Shown here piece after piece: positions 1-10,082 of a stretch of 64,000 nt of DNA. How positions within the stretch are numbered: position 1 is the first letter of the stretch; each line of letters opens with the position of its first letter. Position numbers and translations under genes: made by a program. The notes beneath the pieces are model-generated. The model searched no databases, was not told where the DNA came from, and saw nothing but the letters and a program-made list of their open reading frames with translations. Source of the DNA: Rhizobium mayense (lineage in GTDB: Bacteria > Pseudomonadota > Alphaproteobacteria > Rhizobiales > Rhizobiaceae); the NCBI RefSeq assembly GCF_030272705.1, contig NZ_JARFYM010000003.1, forward strand, positions 1 through 64,000, written 5' to 3'.

Positions 1-99
1 CTGATCGTTCCGATCGCGATGGAAGAAAAGCTGCGCTTCGCTATCCGCGAAGGCGGCCGCACCGTCGGCGCCGGCATCGTCGCCAGCATCGTCGAGTAA
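1..99 (+). CDS. tuf: Elongation factor Tu, C-terminal end (partial)
   Basis: The window opens inside this gene and only the last 32 codons are present. They end in the typical EF-Tu domain III tail: [23 protein letters not shown] sequence, then VGAGIV and a short tail to TAA. EF-Tu is the GTPase that delivers aminoacyl-tRNA to the ribosome. Its position directly before rpsJ fits the str-S10 order of alphaproteobacteria. The GTPase domain lies outside the window, so integrity cannot be judged. Confidence 0.95.
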
Positions 100-409
100 G
101 TCGAAACCGGCCACTCCATCCGGGTGGCCGATTCGATGACAATAATATGATGCAAGCGGCGGTAGCCGCTTGCTTATGACGTGGAAATGTTGCAAATGGC
201 GCGCGAGCGCGATTTGCGCCCTGCTTCGGATAGCGAAGCGGCCGATGAGATTAACAATAAGGTGGGCCGAAAGGTCTAAAGAAGTGGATGGGGATGCTGT
301 AGCGGCGTCCCTCTCGATCTTTGAAACCGGTGGTCCGCCTTAGGAAAAAGAACAATCCGTGCCCTTTTTGAGCGGCGCGCGAGATAACAAAACACAAGGA
401 TAACGTCGA
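100..409. other. tuf-rpsJ intergenic region with two stem-loops
   Basis: This 310-base gap has no credible gene. It holds two perfect stem-loops. One pairs 108-114 (CGGCCAC) with 124-130 (GTGGCCG). The other pairs 152-160 (GCAAGCGGC) with 165-173 (GCCGCTTGC) around a four-base loop. Neither is followed by a real T-run, so they could be a weak tuf terminator, a processing site or part of an S10 leader. A reasonable ribosome site (AAGGA, about 397-401) precedes rpsJ. I could not pick out a promoter with confidence. Confidence 0.5.
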
Positions 410-718
410 ATGAACGGCCAAAATATCCGCATTCGCCTGAAGGCGTTCGATCACCGGATTCTCGATGCTTCCACGCGCGAGATCGTGTCGACGGCGAAGC
501 GCACCGGTGCAAGCGTCCGGGGCCCCGTTCCGCTTCCGACTCGTATCGAGAAGTTCACGGTAAACCGGTCCCCGCACATCGACAAGAAGAGCCGCGAGCA
601 GTTCGAGATGCGCACGCATAAGCGCCTTCTCGACATCGTAGACCCGACCCCGCAGACGGTAGACGCGCTGATGAAGCTCGATCTCGCCGCCGGTGTCGAT
701 GTTGAGATCAAGCTCTGA
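410..718 (+). CDS. rpsJ: 30S ribosomal protein S10
   Basis: S10 binds the head of the 30S subunit and in other bacteria also acts as NusE in antitermination. The 102-residue length is normal. The opening [18 protein letters not shown] and the central [19 protein letters not shown] block are S10 signatures. It is the first gene of the S10 cluster and is followed after 39 bases by rplC. ATG at 410 follows an AAGGA ribosome site. Confidence 0.98.
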   Translation: MNGQNIRIRLKAFDHRILDASTREIVSTAKRTGASVRGPVPLPTRIEKFTVNRSPHIDKKSREQFEMRTHKRLLDIVDPTPQTVDALMKLDLAAGVDVEIKL

Positions 719-757
719 GACCTCTGGTCCTCGAGCTGAGTGAGAAGGATTGAACCG

Positions 758-1399
758 ATGCGTTCAGGTGTGATTGCACAGAAGGTGGGAATGACCCGCG
801 TCTATAACGACGCCGGCGAGCATGTCCCGGTAACCGTATTGCGTTTGGATGGCTGCCAGGTCGTGGCCCAGCGCACAGTAGAAAAGAATGGCTACACCGC
901 AGTTCAGCTCGGTGCCGGCCAGGCGAAAGTCAAGAACACGACGAAGGCCCTGCGCGGCCACTTCGCCGTTGCCAGCGTTGAGCCGAAGGCCAAGCTCGTC
1001 GAATTCCGTGTCACGGACGACAACCTGCTTGAAGTCGGCACTGAGCTCAACGCAGGTCACTTCACGGCGGGCCAGCTCGTCGACGTGACCGGCACGACGA
1101 TCGGTAAGGGCTTTGCCGGCGCCATCAAGCGCCACGGCTTCGGCGGTCTGCGCGCCACGCACGGCGTGTCGGTTTCGCACCGCTCGCACGGTTCGACCGG
1201 CTCGCGCCAGGACCCGGGCAAGGTGTTCAAGAACAAGAAGATGGCTGGTCACATGGGCCAGACACGCGTCACGACGCAGAACCTCGAAGTGGTATCGACC
1301 GACGAAGATCGCGGTCTGATCCTCGTCAAGGGCGCAGTTCCCGGCTCCAAGGGTGCCTGGATCATCGTGCGCGATGCCGTCAAGTCGGCTGCGAAGTAA
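758..1399 (+). CDS. rplC: 50S ribosomal protein L3
   Basis: L3 is an early 23S rRNA binder whose loop reaches towards the peptidyl transferase centre. The protein is 213 residues and starts [15 protein letters not shown]. The loop with [12 protein letters not shown] carries the glutamine that PrmB methylates in other bacteria, followed by KMAGHMG. I chose ATG at 758, preceded by GAGAAGGA, over an upstream GTG at 740 that would add six non-conserved residues. rplD follows after 13 bases. Confidence 0.97.
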   Translation: MRSGVIAQKVGMTRVYNDAGEHVPVTVLRLDGCQVVAQRTVEKNGYTAVQLGAGQAKVKNTTKALRGHFAVASVEPKAKLVEFRVTDDNLLEVGTELNAGHFTAGQLVDVTGTTIGKGFAGAIKRHGFGGLRATHGVSVSHRSHGSTGSRQDPGKVFKNKKMAGHMGQTRVTTQNLEVVSTDEDRGLILVKGAVPGSKGAWIIVRDAVKSAAK

Positions 1400-1412
1400 G
1401 GGAGCCAAACCA

Positions 1413-2033
1413 ATGGAATTGAACGTCAAGACCCTCGAGGGAAAAGACGCTGGGAAGGTTTCCCTTTCTGATGCGATTTTCGGCCTCGAGCCGCGTGAGG
1501 ACATCCTCGCACGCGTCATTCGCTGGCAGCTCGCCAAGAAGCAGCAGGGCACGCATCAGGCAAAGGGCCGCGCAGACGTAGCGCGTACCGGTGCCAAGAT
1601 GTACAAGCAGAAGGGTACGGGCCGCGCTCGTCACCATTCGGCTCGCGCTCCGCAGTTCCGCGGCGGTGGTAAGGCTCACGGCCCGGTCGCTCGCAGCCAC
1701 GAGCACGATCTGCCGAAGAAGGTTCGCGCCCTTGGCCTGCGTCATGCTCTGTCCGCCAAGATCAAGGCCGAAGACGTCATCGTCCTCGACAACCTGGTCG
1801 CAGCCGATGCCAAGACCAAGGCTCTCGCCGGCGCTTTCGAGACGCTCGGCCTGACCAACGCGCTCTTCATCGGTGGCGCCGAGCTCGACAGCAACTTCAA
1901 GCTCGCAGCCCAGAACATCCCGAATATCGATGTTCTGCCGGTTCAGGGCATCAACGTTTACGACATCCTGCGTCGCGGCAAGCTCGTGCTTTCCAAGGCT
2001 GCGGTTGAAGCTCTAGAGGAGCGATTCAAGTGA
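1413..2033 (+). CDS. rplD: 50S ribosomal protein L4
   Basis: L4 binds domain I of 23S rRNA and its extended loop lines the exit tunnel. The 206 residues include the tunnel-loop region [20 protein letters not shown] and the [10 protein letters not shown] motif. ATG at 1413 with GGAG upstream begins [10 protein letters not shown]; an in-frame upstream start would merely read through the end of rplC. The stop overlaps the GTG start of rplW by four bases, suggesting translational coupling. In E. coli L4 represses its own operon; no matching leader was identified here. Confidence 0.97.
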   Translation: MELNVKTLEGKDAGKVSLSDAIFGLEPREDILARVIRWQLAKKQQGTHQAKGRADVARTGAKMYKQKGTGRARHHSARAPQFRGGGKAHGPVARSHEHDLPKKVRALGLRHALSAKIKAEDVIVLDNLVAADAKTKALAGAFETLGLTNALFIGGAELDSNFKLAAQNIPNIDVLPVQGINVYDILRRGKLVLSKAAVEALEERFK

Positions 2034-2323
2034 CGGATCTTCGCCATTACGATGTGATCGTTTCTCCTGCGATCACCGAAAAGTCCACGCTGGTTTCGGA
2101 TAACAACCAGGTTGTTTTCAACGTTGCCAAGACCGCGACGAAGCCTGAAATCAAGGCTGCCGTCGAGGCGCTGTTCGGCGTCAAGGTTACGGCCGTCAAC
2201 ACTCTGCTGCGCAAGGGCAAGGTCAAGCGGTTCCGCGGCCTGGTCGGCAAGCAGAAGGACGTGAAGAAGGCTGTTGTGACGCTCGCCGAAGGCCAGTCGA
2301 TCGACGTCTCCACCGGTCTCTGA
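2030..2323 (+). CDS. rplW: 50S ribosomal protein L23
   Basis: L23 sits at the tunnel exit and is the docking site for trigger factor and SRP. The 97-residue protein has the family pattern of [14 protein letters not shown] near the N-terminus, [20 protein letters not shown], then [12 protein letters not shown]. It starts with GTG inside the stop codon of rplD, so it is probably translated by reinitiation. rplB follows after 11 bases. Confidence 0.97.
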   Translation: MTDLRHYDVIVSPAITEKSTLVSDNNQVVFNVAKTATKPEIKAAVEALFGVKVTAVNTLLRKGKVKRFRGLVGKQKDVKKAVVTLAEGQSIDVSTGL

Positions 2324-2334
2324 GGAATAAGAAA

Positions 2335-3171
2335 ATGGCATTGAAAACATTCAATCCGACGACCCCGAGCCAGCGTCAGCTGGTCATCGTCGACCGGTCC
2401 TCGCTCTACAAGGGCAAGCCGGTCAAGACCCTGACCGAAGGCCTGACCTCCAAGGGTGGCCGCAACAACCTCGGCCGCATCACCGTGCGCTTCCAGGGCG
2501 GCGGTCACAAGCGCAGCTACCGTCTGGTCGACTTCAAGCGTCGCAAGTTCGACGTTGAAGCAACCGTCGAGCGCATCGAATACGATCCGAACCGTACCGC
2601 TTACATCGCTCTGGTGAAGTACACGGACGGCGAACTGGCCTACATCCTCGCTCCGCAGCGCCTCGCTTCCGGCGACAAGGTTATTGCTTCGGACAAAGCT
2701 GTGGACGTGAAGCCTGGCAACACCATGCCGCTTCAGTTCATTCCGGTCGGCTCCATCATCCACAACGTGGAAATGAAGCCGGGCAAGGGCGGTCAGATCG
2801 CTCGCTCCGCCGGTTCCTACGCCCAGCTCGTCGGTCGTGACCAGGGCATGGCGATCCTTCGCCTGAACTCCGGCGAACAGCGCCTCGTGCATGGCTCGTG
2901 CCTCGCAACGATCGGCGCCGTTTCGAACCCGGACCACGGCAACATCAACGACGGCAAGGCCGGTCGTTCCCGTTGGCGCGGCAAGCGTCCGCATAACCGC
3001 GGCGTTGTCATGAACCCGGTCGACCATCCGCACGGCGGTGGTGAAGGCCGCACCTCCGGTGGTCGCCATCCGGTGACCCCCTGGGGCAAGCCGACCAAGG
3101 GCAAGCGTACGCGGTCGAACAAGTCGACCGACAAGTTCATTATGCGCTCGCGCCATCAGCGCAAGAAGTAA
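2335..3171 (+). CDS. rplB: 50S ribosomal protein L2
   Basis: L2 is needed for subunit joining and for the peptidyl transferase region. At 278 residues it has the normal length. The C-terminal [14 protein letters not shown] motif contains the conserved histidine near the active centre, and the [15 protein letters not shown] tail is also typical. ATG at 2335 follows GAGGAATAAG. It lies 15 bases before rpsS. Confidence 0.98.
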   Translation: MALKTFNPTTPSQRQLVIVDRSSLYKGKPVKTLTEGLTSKGGRNNLGRITVRFQGGGHKRSYRLVDFKRRKFDVEATVERIEYDPNRTAYIALVKYTDGELAYILAPQRLASGDKVIASDKAVDVKPGNTMPLQFIPVGSIIHNVEMKPGKGGQIARSAGSYAQLVGRDQGMAILRLNSGEQRLVHGSCLATIGAVSNPDHGNINDGKAGRSRWRGKRPHNRGVVMNPVDHPHGGGEGRTSGGRHPVTPWGKPTKGKRTRSNKSTDKFIMRSRHQRKK

Positions 3172-3186
3172 GAGAGGAAGTCTCAA

Positions 3187-3465
3187 GTGGCTCGTTCAGT
3201 ATGGAAAGGTCCGTTTGTTGACGGCTATCTTCTCAAGAAGGCTGAGAAGGTGCGCGAAGGCGGACGCAGCGAAGTGATCAAGATGTGGAGCCGTCGCTCC
3301 ACCATCATGCCTCAGTTCGTTGGTCTCACCTTCGGTGTCTACAACGGCAGCAAGCACATTCCGGTCAGCGTCAACGAAGACATGGTCGGACACAAGTTCG
3401 GCGAGTTCGCCCCGACCCGTACCTATTATGGTCACGGTGCGGACAAGAAGGCGAAGAGGAAGTAA
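3187..3465 (+). CDS. rpsS: 30S ribosomal protein S19
   Basis: S19 is in the head of the 30S subunit with S13, near the A site. The 92 residues open with [17 protein letters not shown] and end with the [19 protein letters not shown] tail, both diagnostic. The start is GTG at 3187 behind an AGAGAGGAAG ribosome site. Two bases separate its stop from the rplV start. Confidence 0.97.
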   Translation: MARSVWKGPFVDGYLLKKAEKVREGGRSEVIKMWSRRSTIMPQFVGLTFGVYNGSKHIPVSVNEDMVGHKFGEFAPTRTYYGHGADKKAKRK

Positions 3466-3467
3466 CA

Positions 3468-3857
3468 ATGGGCAAGGCAAAAACCGAACGCCGGCTGAAG
3501 GACAACGAGGCGCAGGCAGTTGCGCGCACGCTCCGCGTCAGCCCGCAGAAGCTCAACCTGGTCGCGGCTTCGATCCGTGGCAAGAAGGTTGATCGCGCGC
3601 TCGCAGAGCTCGAATTCTCGCGCAAGCGCATTGCTGGCGCCGTCAAGAAGACGCTCGAATCTGCGATCGCCAACGCTGAGAACAACCATGATCTCGACGT
3701 TGACTCGCTGGTCGTGGCGGAAGCCTACGTCGGCAAGTCGATCGTCATGAAGCGTTTCCACGCCCGTGGCCGTGGCCGCGCATCTCGTATCGAGCGGCCG
3801 TTCGCGCACCTGACGATCGTCGTTCGTGAAGTGGAAGCTCAAGGGGAGGCCGCATAA
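3468..3857 (+). CDS. rplV: 50S ribosomal protein L22
   Basis: L22 contacts all 23S domains and its hairpin forms the narrow part of the exit tunnel. The 129-residue protein has [18 protein letters not shown], the [16 protein letters not shown] segment, and the hairpin around [16 protein letters not shown] at 3468 is preferred; an earlier in-frame start would translate rpsS sequence out of frame. Its stop shares one base with the rpsC start. Confidence 0.97.
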   Translation: MGKAKTERRLKDNEAQAVARTLRVSPQKLNLVAASIRGKKVDRALAELEFSRKRIAGAVKKTLESAIANAENNHDLDVDSLVVAEAYVGKSIVMKRFHARGRGRASRIERPFAHLTIVVREVEAQGEAA

Positions 3858-4582
3858 TGGGTCAGAAAATCAATCCAATCGGTTTTCGTCTTGGCATCAA
3901 CCGTACCTGGGATAGCCGCTGGTTTGCGGACAATGCCGAGTATGGCCAGCTCCTCCACGAAGACCTGAAGATGCGCAAGTTCGTCATGAACGAACTGAAG
4001 CAGGCCGGTATCTCCAAGGTGGTCATCGAGCGTCCGCACAAGAAGTGCCGCGTCACGATCCACTCGGCTCGTCCGGGCCTGATCATCGGCAAGAAGGGCG
4101 CTGACATCGACAAGCTCCGCAAGAAGCTGTCGGACATGACGAATTCCGAAACGCACCTCAACATCGTTGAAGTTCGCAAGCCGGAAATCGACGCGACGCT
4201 GGTTGCCCAGTCGATCGCTCAGCAGCTCGAGCGCCGTGTTGCTTTCCGTCGCGCCATGAAGCGCGCCGTTCAGTCCGCGATGCGTCTTGGCGCCGAAGGC
4301 ATCAAGATCACCTGCGCCGGCCGTCTCGGCGGTGCGGAAATCGCTCGTACTGAATGGTACCGCGAAGGTCGCGTGCCGCTGCATACGCTGCGCGCTGACA
4401 TCGACTACGGCACGGCTGAAGCAGAAACCGCATTCGGCATCTGCGGCATCAAGGTCTGGATCTTCAAGGGCGAAATCCTTGAGCATGATCCGATGGCCTC
4501 CGAACGCCGCGCGCTGGAAGGCGACGCTCAGGGTCCGGCTAGCCGCGATCGCGATAGAGACCGCCGCCGCGAAAACGCTTGA
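3857..4582 (+). CDS. rpsC: 30S ribosomal protein S3
   Basis: S3 lies at the mRNA entry tunnel and contributes to ribosomal helicase activity. The 241-residue protein begins [13 protein letters not shown]. The KH domain has its GxxG loop in [17 protein letters not shown] at about residues 75-90, and the C-terminal domain contains [25 protein letters not shown] sequence. The end is arginine-rich. It overlaps rplV by one base. Confidence 0.98.
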   Translation: MGQKINPIGFRLGINRTWDSRWFADNAEYGQLLHEDLKMRKFVMNELKQAGISKVVIERPHKKCRVTIHSARPGLIIGKKGADIDKLRKKLSDMTNSETHLNIVEVRKPEIDATLVAQSIAQQLERRVAFRRAMKRAVQSAMRLGAEGIKITCAGRLGGAEIARTEWYREGRVPLHTLRADIDYGTAEAETAFGICGIKVWIFKGEILEHDPMASERRALEGDAQGPASRDRDRDRRRENA

Positions 4583-4618
4583 TAGCGTTCGTGGCAGATA
4601 AGTTCGGAGAATAAGAAA

Positions 4619-5032
4619 ATGTTGCAGCCAAAGCGTACGAAGTACCGCAAGCAATTTAAGGGCCGCATCAAGGGCGTTGCCAAGGGTGGTTCTGACCTCG
4701 CATTCGGCGAATTCGGTCTGAAGTCGCAGGAGCCTAACCGCGTCAACGCTCGTGAGATCGAAGCGGCCCGCCGCGCGATCACGCGTTATATGAAGCGCGC
4801 CGGCCGTGTATGGATCCGCGTGTTCCCGGATGTTCCGGTAACCGCAAAGCCGACCGAAGTCCGCATGGGTAAAGGTAAGGGCTCTGTCGAATATTGGGCA
4901 TGCAAGGTCAAGCCCGGCCGTATGATGTTCGAGATCGATGGTGTGAGCGAGGAAATCGCTCGTGAGGCTCTGCGCCTCGGCGCCGCCAAGCTCTCGGTCA
5001 AGACGCGCTTCGTGCAGCGCATTGCAGAGTAA
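4619..5032 (+). CDS. rplP: 50S ribosomal protein L16
   Basis: L16 is near the A site and helps tRNA accommodation. The protein is 137 residues and starts [16 protein letters not shown]. The central [16 protein letters not shown] block includes the conserved arginine that is hydroxylated in some bacteria. ATG at 4619 follows CGGAGAATAAG. rpmC starts 11 bases downstream. Confidence 0.97.
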   Translation: MLQPKRTKYRKQFKGRIKGVAKGGSDLAFGEFGLKSQEPNRVNAREIEAARRAITRYMKRAGRVWIRVFPDVPVTAKPTEVRMGKGKGSVEYWACKVKPGRMMFEIDGVSEEIAREALRLGAAKLSVKTRFVQRIAE

Positions 5033-5043
5033 GGAAGAAGCTC

Positions 5044-5244
5044 ATGAAAGCCGCAGATGTTCGCGCCCTGAGCGCCGACCAACTCAAGGACGAGCTTGCC
5101 AAGCTGAAGAAGGAGCAGTTCAATCTGCGCTTTCAGAAGGCGACCGGCCAGCTTGAGAAGTCCTCGCGCATCAACGAAGTCCGCAAGGACATCGCTCGCG
5201 TGAAAACCATTGCCCGCCAGAAGGCGGCAGAAGCAAAGGCCTAA
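5044..5244 (+). CDS. rpmC: 50S ribosomal protein L29
   Basis: L29 is a small helical-hairpin protein beside the tunnel exit next to L23. The 66 residues show the family pattern [30 protein letters not shown] and RVKTIARQK. The AAGGAAG ribosome site precedes ATG at 5044. The gene lies 12 bases before rpsQ. Confidence 0.96.
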   Translation: MKAADVRALSADQLKDELAKLKKEQFNLRFQKATGQLEKSSRINEVRKDIARVKTIARQKAAEAKA

Positions 5245-5256
5245 AGGAAGAATAAC

Positions 5257-5496
5257 ATGCCGAAGCGCATTCTGCAGGGCGTCGTGGTCAGCGACAAGAA
5301 CGAGAAGACGGTAGTTGTCCGCGTTGAGCGTCGTTTCGCTCATCCGCTGCTCCAGAAGACCGTTCGTCGTTCCAAGAAATACAAGGCTCACGACGAAAAC
5401 AATCAATACAAGGTCGGCGACGTCGTTTCCATCGAGGAATGCGCGCCGATCTCCAAGGACAAGACCTGGACGGTCGTTTCCGCCCAGACCAAGTAA
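5257..5496 (+). CDS. rpsQ: 30S ribosomal protein S17
   Basis: S17 is an OB-fold primary 16S rRNA binder in the subunit body. The protein is 79 residues, with [18 protein letters not shown], the [18 protein letters not shown] loop, and [14 protein letters not shown]. It is the last gene before a 225-base gap with a terminator-like hairpin. In E. coli the S10 operon also ends at rpsQ. Confidence 0.97.
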   Translation: MPKRILQGVVVSDKNEKTVVVRVERRFAHPLLQKTVRRSKKYKAHDENNQYKVGDVVSIEECAPISKDKTWTVVSAQTK

Positions 5497-5560
5497 CAGA
5501 ATTTCGCTCAGGCCCTTGCGCTTGGGCGAAATATCTGTATGAAGCACGAGCTTGGAAGCA

Positions 5561-5590
5561 GGACGCTCGAGAACGGGCGTTCTTTTGCTT
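5561..5590 (+). terminator. Terminator-like hairpin between rpsQ and rplN
   Basis: Bases 5561-5568 (GGACGCTC) pair with 5575-5582 (GGGCGTTC) with two G-T wobbles around a six-base loop. The T-rich run TTTTGCTTTATT follows at once. A second stem lies upstream, TTCGCTCA at 5503-5510 with TGGGCGAA at 5523-5530. The position equals the E. coli S10/spc operon boundary. Strength in vivo is unknown; the downstream genes would need read-through or their own promoter. Confidence 0.6.
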
Positions 5591-5721
5591 TATTGATGGC
5601 TGGCGAAGGTGACCCAGGTGGTTCCGAGCGCCGGAGAAATCAGACAAGAGACTAGTCCATAAGCCGGGGTAGGGGGCTGTTAAGCCCAACCATTCCGGTA
5701 ACAACAAGAAGGCGACCTGAC

Positions 5722-6090
5722 ATGATTCAGATGCAAACAAACCTCGACGTGGCGGATAATTCCGGCGCACGTCGTGTCATGTGCATCAAGGTGCTGGGCG
5801 GCTCGAAGCGCAAGTATGCCTCGATCGGCGACGTCATCGTCGTTTCGATCAAGGAAGCCATTCCGCGCGGCCGTGTGAAGAAGGGTGACGTGATGAAGGC
5901 GGTTGTTGTTCGTACCGCCAAGGACATCCGTCGTCCGGATGGCAGCGTCATCCGCTTCGATACCAATGCAGCAGTCCTCATCGACAACAAGAAAGAGCCG
6001 ATCGGCACCCGTATCTTCGGACCGGTTCCGCGCGAACTTCGCGCCAAGAACCACATGAAGATCATCTCGCTGGCTCCAGAAGTACTTTAA
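5722..6090 (+). CDS. rplN: 50S ribosomal protein L14
   Basis: L14 lies on the subunit interface with L19 and is the target of the silencing factor RsfS. The 122-residue length is normal. It opens [21 protein letters not shown], the family signature, and contains [18 protein letters not shown]. It is the first gene of the spc-type segment and lies 11 bases before rplX. Confidence 0.98.
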   Translation: MIQMQTNLDVADNSGARRVMCIKVLGGSKRKYASIGDVIVVSIKEAIPRGRVKKGDVMKAVVVRTAKDIRRPDGSVIRFDTNAAVLIDNKKEPIGTRIFGPVPRELRAKNHMKIISLAPEVL

Positions 6091-6101
6091 GGAGCGGAGC
6101 G

Positions 6102-6410
6102 ATGCAAAAGATCCGTAAAGGCGACAAGGTCGTCGTATTGGCCGGCAAGGACAAGGGCCGCACCGGCGAAGTTATTCAAGTGCTGCCGAAGGAAGACCGT
6201 GCGGTCGTCCGTGGCGTCAACGTCATCAAGCGCCACCAGCGCCAGACGCAGACCCAGGAAGCTGGCATCATCAGCAAGGAAGCCCCGCTTCACCTGTCCA
6301 ACATTGCGATCGTCGACAAGGACGGCAAGCCGACCCGCGTCGGTTTCAAGGTTGTAGATGGCAAGAAGGTCCGTGTGGCCAAGACCTCGGGAGAAGTGAT
6401 CGATGGCTGA
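6102..6410 (+). CDS. rplX: 50S ribosomal protein L24
   Basis: L24 is an assembly initiator at the 5' end of 23S rRNA. The 102 residues start with a KOW motif, [19 protein letters not shown], followed by [15 protein letters not shown] at 6102 follows GGAGCGGAG. It overlaps the start of rplE by eight bases, which points to coupled translation. Confidence 0.97.
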   Translation: MQKIRKGDKVVVLAGKDKGRTGEVIQVLPKEDRAVVRGVNVIKRHQRQTQTQEAGIISKEAPLHLSNIAIVDKDGKPTRVGFKVVDGKKVRVAKTSGEVIDG

Positions 6411-6960
6411 GGCAAAGTACGAGCCGCGGCTCAAGAAGGAATATGTCGCTCGCATTCGCGCAGCGATGCAGGAGAAGTTCGCCTACGCCAACGAGATGCA
6501 GATCCCGAAGCTGGACAAGATCGTGATCAACATGGGCGTGGGCGAAGCAACGGCTGATTCGAAGAAGCCGACTGTTGCTGCCGCCGACCTCGCAGCGATC
6601 GCCGGCCAGAAGCCGGTCATCACCCGCGCACGCAACTCCATCGCAGGCTTCAAGGTCCGCGAAAACATGCCGATCGGCGCAAAGGTTACGCTGCGCGGCG
6701 CCCGCATGTACGAGTTCCTGGACCGTCTGGTCAACATCGCGCTCCCGCGCGTTCGCGACTTCCGCGGCCTGAACCCGAAAAGCTTTGACGGTCGTGGCAA
6801 CTTCGCCATGGGCATCAAGGAGCACATTGTGTTCCCTGAGATCAACTACGACAAGGTTGATCAGATGTGGGGCATGGACATCATCGTTTGCACGACGGCG
6901 ACGACCGACGACGAAGCACGGGCTCTTCTGAAAGAGTTCAACTTCCCGTTCCGTCAATAA
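6403..6960 (+). CDS. rplE: 50S ribosomal protein L5
   Basis: L5 binds 5S rRNA and forms an inter-subunit bridge with S13. The protein is 185 residues. Signatures are the [11 protein letters not shown] strand, the [21 protein letters not shown] segment and the [19 protein letters not shown] motif. The start lies within the end of rplX. rpsN follows after 33 bases. Confidence 0.98.
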   Translation: MAEAKYEPRLKKEYVARIRAAMQEKFAYANEMQIPKLDKIVINMGVGEATADSKKPTVAAADLAAIAGQKPVITRARNSIAGFKVRENMPIGAKVTLRGARMYEFLDRLVNIALPRVRDFRGLNPKSFDGRGNFAMGIKEHIVFPEINYDKVDQMWGMDIIVCTTATTDDEARALLKEFNFPFRQ

Positions 6961-6993
6961 CCGTAACGACGAGCGTAGAAAAGGAACCCTGAT

Positions 6994-7299
6994 ATGGCGA
7001 AGACAAGCGCAGTCGAAAAGAACAAGCGCCGCCGCAATACGGTTGCCAACCAGTCTGCGAAGCGGGCTGCCCTGAAGGCAATCATCATGAACCAGTCTCT
7101 TTCGATCGAAGAGCGGTTCAAGGCCACTCTGAAGTTGGCATCGCTCCCGCGCGATGGATCCAAGACCCGTATTCGCAACCGTTGCGAAGTATCGGGCCGC
7201 CCGCGCGCCTATTACCGCAAACTGCGCATGTCGCGTATCGCGCTGCGTGAACTCGGCAACTTCGGCAAAGTGCCGGGCGTCGTCAAGTCGAGCTGGTAA
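6994..7299 (+). CDS. rpsN: 30S ribosomal protein S14 (zinc-independent form)
   Basis: S14 is a late-binding protein of the 30S head. This is the long 101-residue form without the paired CxxC zinc motifs; only one cysteine is present, in [16 protein letters not shown]. The conserved end is [15 protein letters not shown] at 6994 follows AAGGAACC. The form matches the usual alphaproteobacterial S14. Confidence 0.97.
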   Translation: MAKTSAVEKNKRRRNTVANQSAKRAALKAIIMNQSLSIEERFKATLKLASLPRDGSKTRIRNRCEVSGRPRAYYRKLRMSRIALRELGNFGKVPGVVKSSW

Positions 7300-7311
7300 G
7301 GAGCAGATTAG

Positions 7312-7710
7312 ATGACTATGACTGATCCTTTGGGCGATATGCTCACCCGTATCCGTAACGGTGCTTCGCGCCGCAAGTCGTCGGTTTCGACGCCTGCGTC
7401 CAAGCTTCGTGCGCGTGTTCTCGATGTTCTACAGGCTGAAGGCTACATCCGTGGCTACTCCGTCGTCGATTTCGGCAACGGCAAGTCTGAGCTCAACATC
7501 GAGCTCAAGTACTATGAAGGCGCATCGGTGATCCGCGAGATCGGCCGTGTGTCCAAGCCGGGCCGCCGAGTTTATGTCTCGGTCAAGTCCATTCCGCAGG
7601 TCGCGAACGGCCTCGGCATCACCATCCTTTCGACCCCGAAGGGTGTGATGGCCGATCACCAGGCTCGCGAACAGAATGTTGGTGGCGAGGTTCTCTGCTC
7701 GGTCTTCTAA
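7312..7710 (+). CDS. rpsH: 30S ribosomal protein S8
   Basis: S8 is a primary binder of the 16S central domain and the spc-operon repressor in E. coli. The 132 residues begin [16 protein letters not shown] and end with the rRNA-contact region [16 protein letters not shown] and GGEVLCSVF. Whether S8 autoregulates here was not determined; no obvious helix-21 mimic was found before rplE. Confidence 0.97.
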   Translation: MTMTDPLGDMLTRIRNGASRRKSSVSTPASKLRARVLDVLQAEGYIRGYSVVDFGNGKSELNIELKYYEGASVIREIGRVSKPGRRVYVSVKSIPQVANGLGITILSTPKGVMADHQAREQNVGGEVLCSVF

Positions 7711-7751
7711 GATCGAACAGGGATCTCCTTCGAAACAGACAGGTTTGAAAA

Positions 7752-8285
7752 ATGTCTCGTATCGGTAAGAAGCCCGTTCAGGTGCCTGCAGGAATCACGG
7801 CCTCGGTTGATGGCCAGAAGGTGACTGCTAAGGGCCCCAAGGGCGAGCTGTTTTTCGTCGCTAACGACGAAATCGGTCTCAAGCTGGAAAACAATGCAAT
7901 TGTCGTAACGCCGCTCAGCGACTCCAAGGATGCTCGCGCAAAGTGGGGCATGTCCCGCACGATGATCGAGAACATCCTGAAGGGTGTCAAGGACGGCTAC
8001 GAGCGCAAGCTCGAAATCAACGGCGTCGGCTACCGTGCCGCCATGCAGGGCAAGAACCTGCAGCTCGCGCTCGGCTTCAGCCACGACGTGGTTTATGAGC
8101 CGCCGCAGGGCATCACGATCGCTGTGCCGAAGCCGACGGAAATCGTCGTCTCCGGTATCAACAAGCAGCAGGTCGGCCAGGTTGCCGCTGAAATCCGCGA
8201 ATATCGCGGTCCTGAGCCCTACAAGGGCAAGGGCGTCAAGTATGCCGACGAGCGGATCGTCCGCAAAGAAGGCAAGAAGAAGTAA
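7752..8285 (+). CDS. rplF: 50S ribosomal protein L6
   Basis: L6 is near the factor-binding site and the sarcin-ricin loop. The protein is 177 residues, a tandem duplication of one fold. It opens [14 protein letters not shown] and ends with the signature [14 protein letters not shown] followed by the basic tail [11 protein letters not shown] at 7752 is the first plausible start. Confidence 0.97.
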   Translation: MSRIGKKPVQVPAGITASVDGQKVTAKGPKGELFFVANDEIGLKLENNAIVVTPLSDSKDARAKWGMSRTMIENILKGVKDGYERKLEINGVGYRAAMQGKNLQLALGFSHDVVYEPPQGITIAVPKPTEIVVSGINKQQVGQVAAEIREYRGPEPYKGKGVKYADERIVRKEGKKK

Positions 8286-8297
8286 GGATCACGCGAA

Positions 8298-8660
8298 ATG
8301 GCTAGCAGGAAAGAAGCACTTGCACGTCGTGCCAACCGCGTGCGTCGTCAACTCAAGTCGGTGGCCAATGGCCGTCCGCGCCTGTCGGTTCATCGCTCGT
8401 CGAAGAACATCTACGCCCAGGTCATCGATGATGTGGCCGGCAAGACGCTTGCGTCTGCCTCCACCCTCGACAAGGATCTGCGTGGTTCTCTGAAGACCGG
8501 TGCCGACACCGCCGCCGCAGCCCTCGTAGGCAAGCTCGTTGCCGAGCGCGCCTCCAAGGCCGGCGTCAAGGAAGTCGTGTTTGACCGCGGCGCCTTCATC
8601 TACCACGGCCGTATCAAGGCTCTGGCCGATGCAGCCCGCGAAGGCGGCCTGACCTTCTGA
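8298..8660 (+). CDS. rplR: 50S ribosomal protein L18
   Basis: L18 joins 5S rRNA to the 50S subunit together with L5. The 120-residue protein has the basic N-terminus [29 protein letters not shown], and ends [25 protein letters not shown]. It is followed by a 128-base gap with hairpins before rpsE. Confidence 0.97.
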   Translation: MASRKEALARRANRVRRQLKSVANGRPRLSVHRSSKNIYAQVIDDVAGKTLASASTLDKDLRGSLKTGADTAAAALVGKLVAERASKAGVKEVVFDRGAFIYHGRIKALADAAREGGLTF

Positions 8661-8707
8661 TTAAGTTTCCGGCCGGTAGCTTTCGAGCGCCGGCCGGATA
8701 TCACCGG

Positions 8708-8752
8708 ACCGCTGATCTCCGTGAGGAGGTTGATGCGGTCTTCGTTTTGTTT
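8708..8752 (+). terminator. Hairpin with T-rich tail between rplR and rpsE
   Basis: GACCGC at 8708-8713 pairs with GCGGTC at 8735-8740, and inside it ATCTCC pairs with GGAGGT. The T-rich stretch TTCGTTTTGTTTG follows. Just upstream TCCGGCCGG (about 8668-8676) pairs with CCGGCCGGA (about 8690-8698). The shape is terminator-like, but an attenuator or a processing signal is equally possible since rpsE lies immediately downstream. Confidence 0.4.
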
Positions 8753-8788
8753 GCCGATTGCACCCGGAAAAGAAAAAGGAAGAGGACA

Positions 8789-9358
8789 ATGGCACAGGAA
8801 AAGAGGGCTCCGCGGGAAGACCGCCAGAGCCGTGAAGAGCGCGATAGCGAATTCGTCGACAAGCTGGTCGCGATTAACCGCGTCGCAAAGGTTGTAAAGG
8901 GTGGCCGCCGCTTCGGTTTCGCCGCCCTCGTCGTCGTCGGTGACCAGAAGGGCCGCGTCGGCTTCGGTCACGGCAAGGCACGCGAAGTGCCGGAAGCGAT
9001 CCGCAAGGCAACCGAAAGCGCCAAGCGCGACATGATCTTCGTACCGCTGCGTGACGGCCGTACGCTGCATCACGACGTCCATGGCCGCCATGGCGCCGGC
9101 AAGGTTCTGCTGCGCTCGGCCAAGGTCGGTACCGGTATCATCGCCGGCGGCCCGATGCGCGCCGTTTTCGAAACGCTCGGCGTTCACGACGTCGTTGCCA
9201 AGTCGACCGGTTCGTCGAACCCGTACAACATGGTTCGCGCTACGTTCGACGCCCTGAAGCACCAGGTTCACCCGAAGGACATCGCAGCTCAGCGCGGCAT
9301 CAAGTATGCCACCCTGCAGGCTCGCCGTACGTCCTCGGGCAATGCCTCCGAAGAATAA
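8789..9358 (+). CDS. rpsE: 30S ribosomal protein S5
   Basis: S5 helps decoding accuracy at the mRNA entry channel; ram mutations and spectinomycin resistance map here in other bacteria. The 189-residue protein has the N-terminal domain [20 protein letters not shown] and the C-terminal [15 protein letters not shown] and [14 protein letters not shown] motifs. ATG at 8789 after AAGGAAGAGG is preferred over a start 42 bases upstream. rpmD follows after 13 bases. Confidence 0.97.
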   Translation: MAQEKRAPREDRQSREERDSEFVDKLVAINRVAKVVKGGRRFGFAALVVVGDQKGRVGFGHGKAREVPEAIRKATESAKRDMIFVPLRDGRTLHHDVHGRHGAGKVLLRSAKVGTGIIAGGPMRAVFETLGVHDVVAKSTGSSNPYNMVRATFDALKHQVHPKDIAAQRGIKYATLQARRTSSGNASEE

Positions 9359-9371
9359 GGGAGTTTGACCT

Positions 9372-9584
9372 ATGGCCAAGACGACCAAGAAGGCTGAAGC
9401 CAAGGCGACCGTTACGGTCGAGCAGATTGGCAGCCCCATCCGCCGTCCGGATGTTCAGCAGAAGACGCTGATCGGTCTCGGACTGAACAAGATGCACCGT
9501 CGCCGCACGCTGGAAGATACTCCGGCCGTTCGTGGCATGATCCGTGCTGTCCAGCATCTCGTTCGCGTTGTCGACGAGAAGTGA
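9372..9584 (+). CDS. rpmD: 50S ribosomal protein L30
   Basis: L30 is a small peripheral 50S protein. The 70 residues carry [20 protein letters not shown], then [21 protein letters not shown] and [12 protein letters not shown], the family pattern. The extra N-terminal [10 protein letters not shown] extension is common in rhizobia. rplO begins 16 bases downstream. Confidence 0.96.
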   Translation: MAKTTKKAEAKATVTVEQIGSPIRRPDVQQKTLIGLGLNKMHRRRTLEDTPAVRGMIRAVQHLVRVVDEK

Positions 9585-9600
9585 GCCGGAGGTATTCGCT

Positions 9601-10071
9601 ATGAAACTGAATGAGATTAAGGATAACGAAGGCTCGACCCATAGCCGCAAGCGCCTCGGCCGCGGCATCGGCTCCGGCTCCGGCAAGACCGGCGGCCGTG
9701 GTGTGAAGGGTCAGAAGTCCCGTTCGGGCGTTGCCATCAACGGCTTCGAAGGCGGTCAGATGCCCATCTACCGTCGTCTGCCGAAGCGCGGCTTCACCAA
9801 CATCTTCGCTGCCGACTATGTCGTCGTGTCGCTCGCTCGCATCCAGGCTGCCGTCGATGCCGGCAAGCTCGATGCCAAGGCAACCGTCGATGCTGCCGCT
9901 CTCAAGGCTGCCGGCGTGATTCGCCGCGTCAAGGACGGCGTTCGCGTTCTTTCGGACGGCGAACTGACGGCGAAGCTTTCGCTGGAAGTCGCAGGTGCCT
10001 CCAAGCCGGCGGTCGAAAAGATCGAAAAGGCAGGCGGTTCCATCAAGCTGCTCGCTTCTGTCGCAGAATAA
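9601..10071 (+). CDS. rplO: 50S ribosomal protein L15
   Basis: L15 is a late assembly protein of the 50S subunit. At 156 residues it begins [12 protein letters not shown] and has the glycine-rich [20 protein letters not shown] stretch and the [17 protein letters not shown] motif. ATG at 9601 with GCCGGAGG upstream is used; an earlier in-frame start lies inside rpmD. A strong terminator-like hairpin follows directly. Confidence 0.97.
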   Translation: MKLNEIKDNEGSTHSRKRLGRGIGSGSGKTGGRGVKGQKSRSGVAINGFEGGQMPIYRRLPKRGFTNIFAADYVVVSLARIQAAVDAGKLDAKATVDAAALKAAGVIRRVKDGVRVLSDGELTAKLSLEVAGASKPAVEKIEKAGGSIKLLASVAE

Positions 10072-10082
10072 TCTTATCAATA

